The position numbers and the translations under genes are program-made. From positions 1 to 64,000 of the forward strand of contig NZ_JNXT01000034.1 in NCBI RefSeq assembly GCF_000716675.1: 64,000 nt of DNA. The letters run 5' to 3'. This DNA is from Streptomyces alboflavus (GTDB lineage Bacteria; Actinomycetota; Actinomycetes; Streptomycetales; Streptomycetaceae). Below the pieces are notes generated by a model, which did no database searches, was not told the DNA's origin, and saw only the letters and a list, made by a program, of their open reading frames with translations. Positions 51,378-58,184 of the stretch are shown piece by piece (the first letter of the stretch is position 1; every line of letters starts with the position of its first letter).

Positions 51378-52133
51378 ATGGATCTTGGACTGAACAACCG
51401 TGTGTACGTCGTCACCGGCGCCACCCGTGGCCTCGGCAACGCCGCCGCCCGTGAGCTGGTCGCGGACGGCGCGAAGGTCGTCCTCACCGGCCGCGACGAG
51501 AAGACGGCCGCCGCGGCGGCCGCGGAGCTCGGCCCGAACGCGGTGGGCATCGGCGCGGACAACGCCGATCCGGGCGTCGCGGACCGCCTCGTGGCGGCGG
51601 CGCGCGAGCACTTCGGCGGCTTCGACGGCATCCTCGTCAGCGTCGGCGGGCCGCCGCCCGGCTTCGTCGCCGACAACACCGACGAGCAGTGGCAGGCCGC
51701 GTTCGACTCCGTCTTCCTCGGTGCCGTACGCCTCGCGCGCACCGCCGCGGCGGAGCTGGGCGAGGGCGGTGTCATCGGCTTCGTCCTCTCCGCGTCCGTG
51801 CACGAGCCGATCCCGGGCCTCACCGTCTCCAACGGCCTGCGCCCCGGCCTCGCGGGCTTCGCCAAGTCCCTCGCCGACGAGTTGGGGCCGCGCGGCATCC
51901 GCGTGGTCGGCCTCCTCCCGGCCCGCATCGACACCGACCGCGTCCGCGAACTCGACGGCTTCTCCGCCGACCCGGAGGCGACCCGCGCGGCCCACGAGTC
52001 CCGCATCCCGCTGCGCCGCTACGGCACCCCCCAGGAGTTCGGCCGCACCGCCGCGTTCCTCCTCTCTCCCGCGGCGTCGTACCTCACCGGCGTGATGCTG
52101 CCCGTGGACGGCGGGGCACGACACGGTTTCTAG
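51378..52133 (+). CDS. SDR family oxidoreductase
   Basis: A 251-residue SDR starting five bases after the GH15 stop. It has GATRGLGNAAARELVADG and VSVGGPPPG in place of the usual NNAG, which marks the 3-oxoacyl-reductase-like branch with an altered motif. The expected Tyr-x3-Lys is not obvious: SNGLRPGLAGFAKSLADE occupies that region, so the usual Tyr appears replaced. C-terminal ITGVM-type sequence is TGVMLPVDGGARHGF. It may be catalytically divergent. Confidence 0.85.
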   Translation: MDLGLNNRVYVVTGATRGLGNAAARELVADGAKVVLTGRDEKTAAAAAAELGPNAVGIGADNADPGVADRLVAAAREHFGGFDGILVSVGGPPPGFVADNTDEQWQAAFDSVFLGAVRLARTAAAELGEGGVIGFVLSASVHEPIPGLTVSNGLRPGLAGFAKSLADELGPRGIRVVGLLPARIDTDRVRELDGFSADPEATRAAHESRIPLRRYGTPQEFGRTAAFLLSPAASYLTGVMLPVDGGARHGF

Positions 52134-52153
52134 CCTGCGGCTCAGTGGGGGTG

Positions 52154-52198
52154 CCCGCCGCTACCGCGGCGGGTTCCTCCCACCCGCCCACCCGTTTG
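52154..52198 (+). repeat. Hairpin repeat element, plus-strand copy
   Basis: CCCGCCGC (52154-52161) pairs with GCGGCGGG (52166-52173) and is followed by TTCCTCCCACCCGCCCACCC. The same hairpin plus C-rich tail occurs twice, inverted, at 52502-52760. It lies 20 bases after the SDR stop and can act as its terminator. Confidence 0.7.
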
Positions 52199-52229
52199 CT
52201 GTGGGACGGGGGGGTTGGGGCCCGGGGTG

Positions 52230-52340
52230 AGGTGGATGGGGGGATCCGGGGTGCCGGGTGCTCCGGGGTGCCGGGGCCCGAGGTGCCGAGGCCCGGGGTG
52301 CCGGGGCCCGAGGTGCCGGGGCCCGAGGTGCCGAGGGCGC
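52230..52340 (+). repeat. Short GC-rich tandem repeats
   Basis: A degenerate run built on CCGGGGTGCCGGGGCCCGAGGTG-like units of about 20 bases. Several copies differ by one to three bases. No coding character is seen. Probably slippage-prone DNA between convergent genes. Confidence 0.6.
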
Positions 52341-52501
52341 AGGCGCTCAGGGGCCGACGCCCGGGGGCGCGGCGGCGCTGGGCGCGTCTGTCGGAGGGGT
52401 GGGGGCGAGGGCGGGGTCGGGGTGAGTTCGGCCTCGGGGCGAGCTCGGGCTCAGGGCGAGGGCGGGATCGGTCCAGGACGGTGGACGGAAGCCGCCGGGG
52501 G

Positions 52502-52760
52502 TGAGGCGGGCCCCAGAGTTCCGGGTGGGTGGGTGGGAAAGGCCGCCGCGCAGCGGCGGTGGGGCTGCCGTCCACGGCGAGGTGGCGCGCGGGGACGGGG
52601 CGAAGGTGGCCGGCCTGAGCCGCCCAGGAGTGAGGCGGGCCCCAGAGTTCCGGGCGGGTGGGTGGGAGAAGCCGCCGCGCAGCGGCGGTGGGGCTGCCGC
52701 CCACGGCGAGGTGGCGCACGGGGGGACGGGGCGAGGGTGGCCGGCCCAAGCCGCCCAGGG
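52502..52760 (-). repeat. Two 129-bp tandem units, each with a minus-strand hairpin element
   Basis: TGAGGCGGGCCCCAGAGTTC starts at 52502 and again at 52631, a period of 129 bases; the units are about 90 percent identical and a partial third start lies at 52762. On the minus strand each unit contains CCGCCGCTGCGCGGCGG followed by a TTC-then-CCCACCC tail, the same element as at 52154 but facing the other way. They lie beyond the 3' end of the AmaP-like gene and may end its transcript. Confidence 0.75.
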
Positions 52761-52772
52761 GCGAGACGGGCG

Positions 52773-53351
52773 TCAGCTGACGCGTTCGGCGCGGTGCTTC
52801 ACGGCACGCAGCAGCACCGTGGCCGGCAGCCGCCCCAGCCCGGCGGAGTCCCGCGCATGCGCCAACGCCTCCTCGCAGGTGCGATGCAACGCCTCCGCGG
52901 GCACGGCGTCGGCACCGAGGACGAGCCCGACCCGCGCCTCGGGGGCATTGCGCCGCCCGGTGAGCCGCACCCGGGCCCGCTCGACGCCGTCGAGCGCCGC
53001 GGCCTCGGTCTCGAGGACGCTCTCCATGGCCCGCCCCCGCAGCAGCGCGCCCTCCCCGTCCCCGGTCTCGACGAGGACCTCCGCGAGGCGCCGCCGCCGC
53101 AGTTGGGCGGTGAGCCACCACAGGGCGAGCAGCACGACGACGGCGAGCACGCCGATGACGGTGGGCCACCACCAGCCGTCGTCCCGCCACCGCGCCCGGT
53201 CGGCGTCACTGAGCAGCACGTCGTCGCGGGAGTCGTGCACCCACCACGAGGGCGGCTCGACGCCGAGCCCGACCGCGAGGACGGACCCGCCGAGCAGGAC
53301 GAGGGCGAGGCCGAGGAGGCCGAGGAGCACGCGGTTCACGGTCCGCAGCAT
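52773..53351 (-). CDS. AmaP-like alkaline-shock membrane anchor protein
   Basis: A 192-residue protein. Two membrane helices (VLLGLLGLALVLLGGSVLAV and WWWPTVIGVLAVVVLLALWW) flank a short loop. A cytoplasmic domain follows with RLAEVLVETGDGEGALLRGR and VERARVRLTGRRNAPEARVG. AmaP anchors Asp23 to the membrane in Firmicutes; the actinobacterial cluster has the same gene set. The gene lies seven bases after the DUF6286-like gene. Start ATG 53349-53351. Confidence 0.8.
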   Translation of the reverse strand: MLRTVNRVLLGLLGLALVLLGGSVLAVGLGVEPPSWWVHDSRDDVLLSDADRARWRDDGWWWPTVIGVLAVVVLLALWWLTAQLRRRRLAEVLVETGDGEGALLRGRAMESVLETEAAALDGVERARVRLTGRRNAPEARVGLVLGADAVPAEALHRTCEEALAHARDSAGLGRLPATVLLRAVKHRAERVS

Positions 53352-53358
53352 GGCGCGG

Positions 53359-54051
53359 TCACCCCTTCCGGCCCGGCCGGGCCACGTGCACGGAGAGACC
53401 GGGCGGGTGGCCGAGCCCGAGGTCGTGGATGGCGGCGGCGAGGGCGGCGTCCAAGTCGCCGCGTACGTCGTCGAGTTCACGGAAGTGCGACACGGCCCGC
53501 ACGTCGACCTTGGAGCGGCTCATGCGGACGCGTACCGACCGTACGCCCGACACGTCCATGGCCCGGTCCCGCAGCGCCGTCGCGGCGGCACCCCGGTCGA
53601 GCCCGGCGCGCACGTCGGCGTGGGTGCGCCGCATCGGGAGGAGGGAGCGAAGGCCGGGCGTCACGGCGAGGACGAGGAGCCACAGGCCGGCGGCGAGCGC
53701 CGCCGCGGCCCCGGCGAGCACCGCCGTGCTGTCGAGGGGCCGTTCGGCCAGCTCACGGGCGAGGTCGCGGCGCCACCGCATCGCGGGGTGGTCGGCGCGC
53801 ACGGCCACGATGTCGTACAGGAGCAGCCCGGCGCCGCCGAGGACCAGCAGGGCGAGCAACCCGGCGGGCACCCGTCGCGCCGACCAGAAGCGGGGGGAGC
53901 CGTCCTCGTCGCCGAGGGTGGGCGGCGGCTGGTAGGCGGCCGCGGACGCGGACTGGTCGAGTTCGGGTGCGGACGCGGCACGCTCGATGACGGGCACGGC
54001 CTCGCCCGGTTTGGTCAGGTCGGTTCCGCCGGCCTGCCGGGGTTCGCTCAT
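53359..54051 (-). CDS. DUF6286-like membrane protein of the Asp23 cluster
   Basis: A 230-residue protein with a disordered first 55 residues, helix 1 (VPAGLLALLVLGGAGLLLYD), helix 2 (STAVLAGAAAALAAGLWLLV) and a C-terminal domain with SGVRSVRVRMSRSKVDVRAV. It overlaps the upstream Asp23-like gene by four bases. I recognise the family from its neighbourhood and length; its role is presumably to hold Asp23-type proteins at the membrane. Confidence 0.75.
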   Translation of the reverse strand: MSEPRQAGGTDLTKPGEAVPVIERAASAPELDQSASAAAYQPPPTLGDEDGSPRFWSARRVPAGLLALLVLGGAGLLLYDIVAVRADHPAMRWRRDLARELAERPLDSTAVLAGAAAALAAGLWLLVLAVTPGLRSLLPMRRTHADVRAGLDRGAAATALRDRAMDVSGVRSVRVRMSRSKVDVRAVSHFRELDDVRGDLDAALAAAIHDLGLGHPPGLSVHVARPGRKG

Positions 54052-54443
54052 CGGGTCCTCCCCTGCGCCGCGTCCCGCGCCTGCGCCGAGTGCAGCCGCT
54101 CCACCTGGACCGCCACTTCGGGCACTTCCATGCCCGCCAACGCCTTTACCCGTTCGGCGACCCGGTGACGCACGGCGCCGCACTGGCGGCCGATGTCGCT
54201 GGGGTAGTCCAGTTCGACGCTGACGCGGACGCGCGCGCTGCCGTGCGGGGCATCGCCCGGCCCGGCGGAGCCCCCGGCGGGGGGCCGCACGCTCACGGTG
54301 GCGTGCGGCGGCGCCGCCTCGTCGGGCAGCGCGGGCAGCGCCTCACGTGCCGCGCGCGCGGCGATCTTCGCGACGACGCGGTCGGCGATCCGGGTCGCGC
54401 CGCGCTCGCCGGGCGGTACCTGCCCCACGACGTCGGCGGCCAC
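54048..54443 (-). CDS. Asp23/Gls24-type protein (short, divergent)
   Basis: A 131-residue soluble protein. ATRIADRVVAKIAARAAREA matches the Asp23 N-terminal helix. The middle contains VRVSVELDYPSDIGRQCGAV, and the end has VKALAGMEVPEVAVQVERL. GTG start at 54441-54443. It overlaps the next gene by four bases, which is translational coupling. It has Gly/Pro-rich linkers that typical Asp23 proteins lack. Confidence 0.75.
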   Translation of the reverse strand: MAADVVGQVPPGERGATRIADRVVAKIAARAAREALPALPDEAAPPHATVSVRPPAGGSAGPGDAPHGSARVRVSVELDYPSDIGRQCGAVRHRVAERVKALAGMEVPEVAVQVERLHSAQARDAAQGRTR

Positions 54444-54446
54444 CGC

Positions 54447-54632
54447 TCAGCGCCGCCGGTCGCCGCGGGGACGGAAGAATTCCCCGGGCTCCAGGTCCCC
54501 TTCCAGGAACCGCCCGGCCACGAACCCGATGGCACCCAGGGCCGCCACCAGGAGGAAGGCCCCGAACCCGCCGAAGTACCCGGCGAATCCGAGAGCCATT
54601 CCGGCGATCATGCCGATCACGGCAAAGCTCAT
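54447..54632 (-). CDS. Small membrane protein (DUF2273-like) of the Asp23 cluster
   Basis: A 61-residue peptide: MSFAVIGMIAGMALGFAGYF, a second helix GFGAFLLVAALGAIGFVAGR, and a charged tail GEFFRPRGDRRR. Two glycine-zipper helices and the position beside Asp23 genes match DUF2273. ATG 54630-54632 was chosen over a start ten codons earlier. It lies three bases before the Asp23-type gene. Confidence 0.75.
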   Translation of the reverse strand: MSFAVIGMIAGMALGFAGYFGGFGAFLLVAALGAIGFVAGRFLEGDLEPGEFFRPRGDRRR

Positions 54633-54803
54633 CGTGCGCTCCTTCGCTCCTGCGCGCCTCATGCTCCCGGCCGTCCGCGCCCGCCGCCGCGCACGTCCCG
54701 TGCTTCTCCTCTACCCAGGTCGCGCGGCGGGGCCGCCTCCACCCGCGGGTGCGGAACGCCGGACGGTCCGAGCCGTCGTCTCTGACGGTCCGAGCCGTCG
54801 CCC

Positions 54804-55289
54804 CTATTGAAGCCGCGACGGCTGCTCGTCGTCCTCGTCGTCCGGCAGCTTCACATCGCTCACCGCGATGTTCACCTCGACGACCTCCAAGCCCGTCATC
54901 CGCTCGACGGCGGCGACGACGTTCTCCCGTACGTCCCGCGCGACATCGGCGATCGAGACTCCGTAGTCAACGACGATCTCCAGGTCGAGGGCCGTCTGCA
55001 CCTCGCCGACCTCGGCCTTCACGCCACGTGTGACGGCCTTCGAGCTGCCGGGCACCCGGTCCCGCACGGCCCCGAAGGTCCGCGCGAGGCCGCCGCCCAT
55101 CGCGTGCACGCCGACCACGTCGCGGGCGGCGAGGCCCGCGATCTTCTCGACCACACCGTCGGCGATGCTGGTGCGCCCGCGCGTCGCGGGGTCGCCTCCC
55201 CCACGCCGTGCCGTGCCGCCCGTCCTGGCCTCGTCGGGTGACTCCTTCGCGAGCGTCTGGGACGTCGTGCGCTCTCCGGTGTCGCTCAT
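54804..55289 (-). CDS. Asp23/Gls24 envelope-stress protein
   Basis: A 161-residue protein. GRTSIADGVVEKIAGLAARD and VVGVHAMGGGLARTFGAVRD are the Asp23 signature, and YGVSIADVARDVRENVVAAV with GLEVVEVNIAVSDVKLPDDE completes the domain. The first 40 residues are hydrophilic. In Firmicutes Asp23 forms membrane-bound filaments during cell-wall stress. It is the first gene of the cluster and 170 bases upstream of the small membrane gene. That gap shows short repeats (GACGGTCCGAGCCGTCG) and no ORF. Confidence 0.9.
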   Translation of the reverse strand: MSDTGERTTSQTLAKESPDEARTGGTARRGGGDPATRGRTSIADGVVEKIAGLAARDVVGVHAMGGGLARTFGAVRDRVPGSSKAVTRGVKAEVGEVQTALDLEIVVDYGVSIADVARDVRENVVAAVERMTGLEVVEVNIAVSDVKLPDDEDDEQPSRLQ

Positions 55290-55380
55290 CGTGTGGTCCT
55301 TTTCGGCAGGGGATCTGCTCTTTCGTCCACATTAAGCGCGGCCCGGGACCCGCGCGCCCGGGATGGGGCAGGCTGGAGCC

Positions 55381-56355
55381 ATGACGGGTGACGGGTGGAC
55401 CTCTGCGGTACGGCGTCAACTGGGCCTCGGCCGGATGCTCCCACTGGGCGGCCCGGGTGACGGCGCCTGGCTCGCGGAGTCGGCGGCGCGTTCGGTGCTG
55501 TGCGGCTCGGCCGCGCGGGTGGCGGGGGTCCGCGTGACCCGCCTGCGGGTGTCCCTCGTGGAGCGGGGCGCCGCACCGCTGTCCCCGGACGCGTACGTCG
55601 TCGCGGTGCCGTCGCCGCCGAGCGCACTGCCGCCGGGGCCGCTGCGGATCAGCGCGGAGTTCCAGGCCGCGACGACCGAGCCGCTGGCCACGGCCGCGGA
55701 CCGACTGCGCACGGCGCTCGGCTCGGCCGCGGCGGAGCGGCTGGGTCTGGTGGTGACGGAGGTGGACCTGCGGGTGACGGGGCTGATGGAGGGGGGCGGG
55801 GGCCTCGGGGGTGCGGTCCCGGGGGATGCGTCACCCATGGGTGCGGTGTCCGGGGGTTCGGCGCCTGGGAATGCGGCGCCCACGGGTGCGGTCCCGGGGG
55901 ATGCGATCCCTGGGAGTGCGGCCCTCGTGGGTGCGGTGTCCGAGGCTTCGACGCCGAGGGATGGGGTCCCCGAGGACACGGTGTCCGAGGACGCGGCCCC
56001 GGCAGATGCCCCCTCGGCGGATGCCCCTTCAACCGACGGCGACATCGCCGACGTACCGTCCGGCCCCCTCCCCGGGTACGAGGACGAGCCCGGCGACGAG
56101 GGGCGCGTGGCGCGGGCCGCCCTCGCGGTGCCCGGCGTGACGCGGATGGCGGGGGTCCTCGGCGGCCTGGCCCGGGCCGTCCACATCGAGGAGCAGGGGG
56201 CGACGCTCACGCTGCCGCGCCGCCATGTCCGGGTGGACCTCGCGGTGGACGCGCGGCACCGCACCCTGGACGTGGCGCGCGCGGTCCGCGCGGCCGTCGC
56301 CGCGTCCCTGCCGGACCGGCCGTCGGTGGCGGTCCTGGTCACGACGGTGGACTGA
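55381..56355 (+). CDS. Large Asp23-cluster protein (annotated P10-family in Streptomyces)
   Basis: A 324-residue protein. The first 135 residues hold a domain with PDAYVVAVPSPPSALPPGPL and ERLGLVVTEVDLRVTG. A repetitive linker follows (GAVPGDAIPGSA-like steps of about 10 residues, residues 140-215). A final Asp23-like domain (ARAALAVPGVTRMAGVLGGL, then HVRVDLAVDARHRTLDVARA) reads like a fused Gls24 half. It is divergent from the Asp23 gene, which strengthens a shared role. The P10 name is only a label. The frame covering the opposite strand is a shadow. Confidence 0.75.
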   Translation: MTGDGWTSAVRRQLGLGRMLPLGGPGDGAWLAESAARSVLCGSAARVAGVRVTRLRVSLVERGAAPLSPDAYVVAVPSPPSALPPGPLRISAEFQAATTEPLATAADRLRTALGSAAAERLGLVVTEVDLRVTGLMEGGGGLGGAVPGDASPMGAVSGGSAPGNAAPTGAVPGDAIPGSAALVGAVSEASTPRDGVPEDTVSEDAAPADAPSADAPSTDGDIADVPSGPLPGYEDEPGDEGRVARAALAVPGVTRMAGVLGGLARAVHIEEQGATLTLPRRHVRVDLAVDARHRTLDVARAVRAAVAASLPDRPSVAVLVTTVD

Positions 56356-56470
56356 CCGCCCCCGCCGACTGTCCCGGCCAGCTGTTTCCGCCGACCGCCC
56401 CCGCTGGCCGACCCGCCGACCGTCCCCGTCGGCGATCCCCGCCGACCAGAGCCAGCGGCCGCCCCGGACT

Positions 56471-56570
56471 TCCTCAGTCCCCGGCGTACCGCCCGAACGT
56501 CCCCCAGTCCCCGACGGCCGCCCGAACCTCCCTCAATCCCCGACGGCCGCCCGAACCCCCTCAGTCCCCA
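56471..56570. repeat. 29-bp tandem repeats
   Basis: Units start at 56471, 56500 and 56529, with a partial one at 56558. The core is CCCCGACGGCCGCCCGAAC followed by CTCCCTCA. The last unit runs into the stop region of the enoyl-CoA hydratase gene. The stretch before it (56356-56470) has degenerate GCCGACCGCCCCCGC-like steps. Confidence 0.75.
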
Positions 56571-57397
56571 ATGCCCGCCAGGTCCCGCAGCCTGCGTGCC
56601 TGCGCGGCCCGCTCGGCGCGGCGCTGCTCCTCGTACGAACGCCCCACCGCACCCTGAAGCAGCGCCTTGGTCTCGATGACCGCGTCGCGCGGCGCGGCGA
56701 GCAGCGCGGCGGCCAAGTCCTGTGCGGCGGCGTCGAGCTGGTCGCCGGGCACGACGAGGTTGGCGAGGCCGATGCGCTCGGCCTCGGCTGCCTGGACGAA
56801 GCGGCCCGTGGCGCAGATCTCCAGGGCACGGGCGTACCCGACGAGGGAGACCAGCGGGTGGGTGCCGGTGAGGTCGGGCACCAGACCGAGGCTGGTCTCG
56901 CGCATGGCGAACTGCGCGTCGTCGGCGGCGACCCGCAGGTCGCAGGCGAGGGCGAGCTGGAACCCGGCGCCGATCGCATGCCCCTGGACGGCGGCGATGG
57001 ACACGAGGTCGCCGCGCCGCCACCAGGTGAAGGCGTCCTGGTACTCGGCGATGGCCGCGTCGAGCTCGTCGTCCGCGCCGCGCGCCAGGTCGATGAAGGA
57101 CGGTTCGCCGTCGAAGCCCTCGGGCGTGAACGCCTGCCGGTCGAGGCCGGCGGAGAAAGACTTGCCCTCTCCGCGCAGCAGCACCACGCGGACGCTGCCG
57201 GGCAGCACCCGGCCGGCCTCGGTCAACGCCCGCCACAGCGCGGGAGATTGGGCGTTGCGCTTGGCCGCGTTGGTCAGCGTCACCGTGGCGACGGCCTCGT
57301 CGACCGTGAGGCGTACGCCGTCCCGGTCGAGGACCGGCGCCGTTGTGCTTGCGACGCTCGGGCCGCTCTCGGGCGAACCGCTGTCGGGCGAAGCCAT
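56561..57397 (-). CDS. Enoyl-CoA hydratase/isomerase family protein
   Basis: A 278-residue crotonase-fold protein. The oxyanion-hole motifs are GKSFSAGLDRQAF and AAVQGHAIGAGFQLALACDL, and the second active-site segment is AMRETSLGLVPDLTGTHPLV. The catalytic Glu pair of true hydratases is only partly present, so hydratase, isomerase or hydrolase activity is open. Start ATG 57395-57397. It is monocistronic. Confidence 0.88.
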   Translation of the reverse strand: MASPDSGSPESGPSVASTTAPVLDRDGVRLTVDEAVATVTLTNAAKRNAQSPALWRALTEAGRVLPGSVRVVLLRGEGKSFSAGLDRQAFTPEGFDGEPSFIDLARGADDELDAAIAEYQDAFTWWRRGDLVSIAAVQGHAIGAGFQLALACDLRVAADDAQFAMRETSLGLVPDLTGTHPLVSLVGYARALEICATGRFVQAAEAERIGLANLVVPGDQLDAAAQDLAAALLAAPRDAVIETKALLQGAVGRSYEEQRRAERAAQARRLRDLAGIGD

Positions 57398-57510
57398 CAG
57401 TGCCTCCGGGTGGGTGCAGTCATGGTGGACGCACGCCGGTCAGCGCCCTGGCGGACGCGTGTCGGCGCGCCCTGCGGGCACTGGTGCGCCCACAAGTGAC
57501 TGCACAGTAA

Positions 57511-57542
57511 CCACCCGGTCGATCAGCCGATCGACCGGGTGG
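57511..57542 (-). terminator. Terminator after the small HTH gene
   Basis: CCACCCGGTCGATC (57511-57524) pairs with GATCGACCGGGTGG (57529-57542) around AGCC, a 14-bp perfect stem. On the minus strand it is followed by TTACTG. It separates the HTH gene from the enoyl-CoA hydratase gene. Nothing else stands out in 57398-57584. Confidence 0.72.
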
Positions 57543-57584
57543 CCACACCGGACCACCCGGAGTCGGACGGCCGCGGGAAGTCGG

Positions 57585-57806
57585 CTAGCTGGAAGCGGCC
57601 TTCTTGCCTCGCGTTGCCCCGCCGCGTCCCCGCAGCGTGACTCCGGACTCACTGAGCATCCGGTGGACGAACCCGTAGCTGCGGCCGGTCTCTTCGGCCA
57701 ACGCCCGGATGCTCGCACCGCCGTCGTACTTCTTCTTCAGGTCTGCCGCGAGCTTGTCGCGCGCGGCGCCGGTAACCCGGCTGCCCTTCTTCAGAGTCTC
57801 GGCCAC
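57585..57806 (-). CDS. Small helix-turn-helix DNA-binding protein
   Basis: A 73-residue protein: AETLKKGSRVTGAARDKLAA, then DGGASIRALAEETGRSYGFV (HTH helices 2 and 3) and HRMLSESGVTLRGRGG. A Lys/Arg-rich end follows. The fold matches the resolvase/Trp-repressor-like small HTH found across actinobacteria. GTG 57804-57806 is the start because GAGGAGG lies six bases upstream. Target unknown. Confidence 0.85.
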   Translation of the reverse strand: MAETLKKGSRVTGAARDKLAADLKKKYDGGASIRALAEETGRSYGFVHRMLSESGVTLRGRGGATRGKKAASS

Positions 57807-57928
57807 CCGTGCCTCCTCATGGGAAGTGCGCTCTGGACTTCTCATGATCACCCCTTCCGAGCGTCCTGGCCACCCATTCGGCAAGGTCCATGCGACTTGA
57901 TTCGCCTGGAGTCAAGCGGCCGTCACGA

Positions 57929-57947
57929 GCGGAATTAACGATTCCGC
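57929..57947. promoter_or_regulatory. Perfect 19-bp palindrome upstream of the HTH gene
   Basis: GCGGAATTAACGATTCCGC has 7-bp perfect arms around TAACG, about 125 bases upstream of the HTH start. It could be an operator, perhaps for autoregulation by the HTH protein; this is inference. Confidence 0.45.
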
Positions 57948-58146
57948 ACGTCGCGGGACGTACCGCCGAATGGGTTCTGCGAGGAAGCGGCAGGTCAGCG
58001 CCGTGCCGGGGAAAGACGGGCCTGCGGGTCCCGTGGGACGCAAAAATCCGTGTATGCCACACCTCGGTACGAGGACGTCTCACACAGATGAAGGATCACG
58101 GCTCGGCCGAATGATCCATACGCAGTGGATCAGTCATTCGATCAAG

Positions 58147-58178
58147 CCCGGTGGACCCCGGACAGGGGTCCGACCGGG
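58147..58178 (-). terminator. Hairpin after the ABC-F gene
   Basis: CCCGGT plus GGACCCC (58147-58159) pairs with GGGGTCC, a bulged G, then ACCGGG (58165-58178) around a five-base loop, just past the ABC-F stop. No T-run follows on the minus strand, so it is only a probable terminator. Confidence 0.45.
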
Positions 58179-58184
58179 GAATCG

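Larger units (their letters stand above)
57807..58184. other. Upstream region of the small HTH gene
   Basis: A 378-base gap with no gene. The palindrome at 57929-57947 and a hairpin at 58147-58178 are its notable features. Repeated GATCC/GGATC words (58091-58140) make a weak set of inverted repeats near GGATCACGGCTCGGCCG and CAGTGGATCAGTC. Confidence 0.5.
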
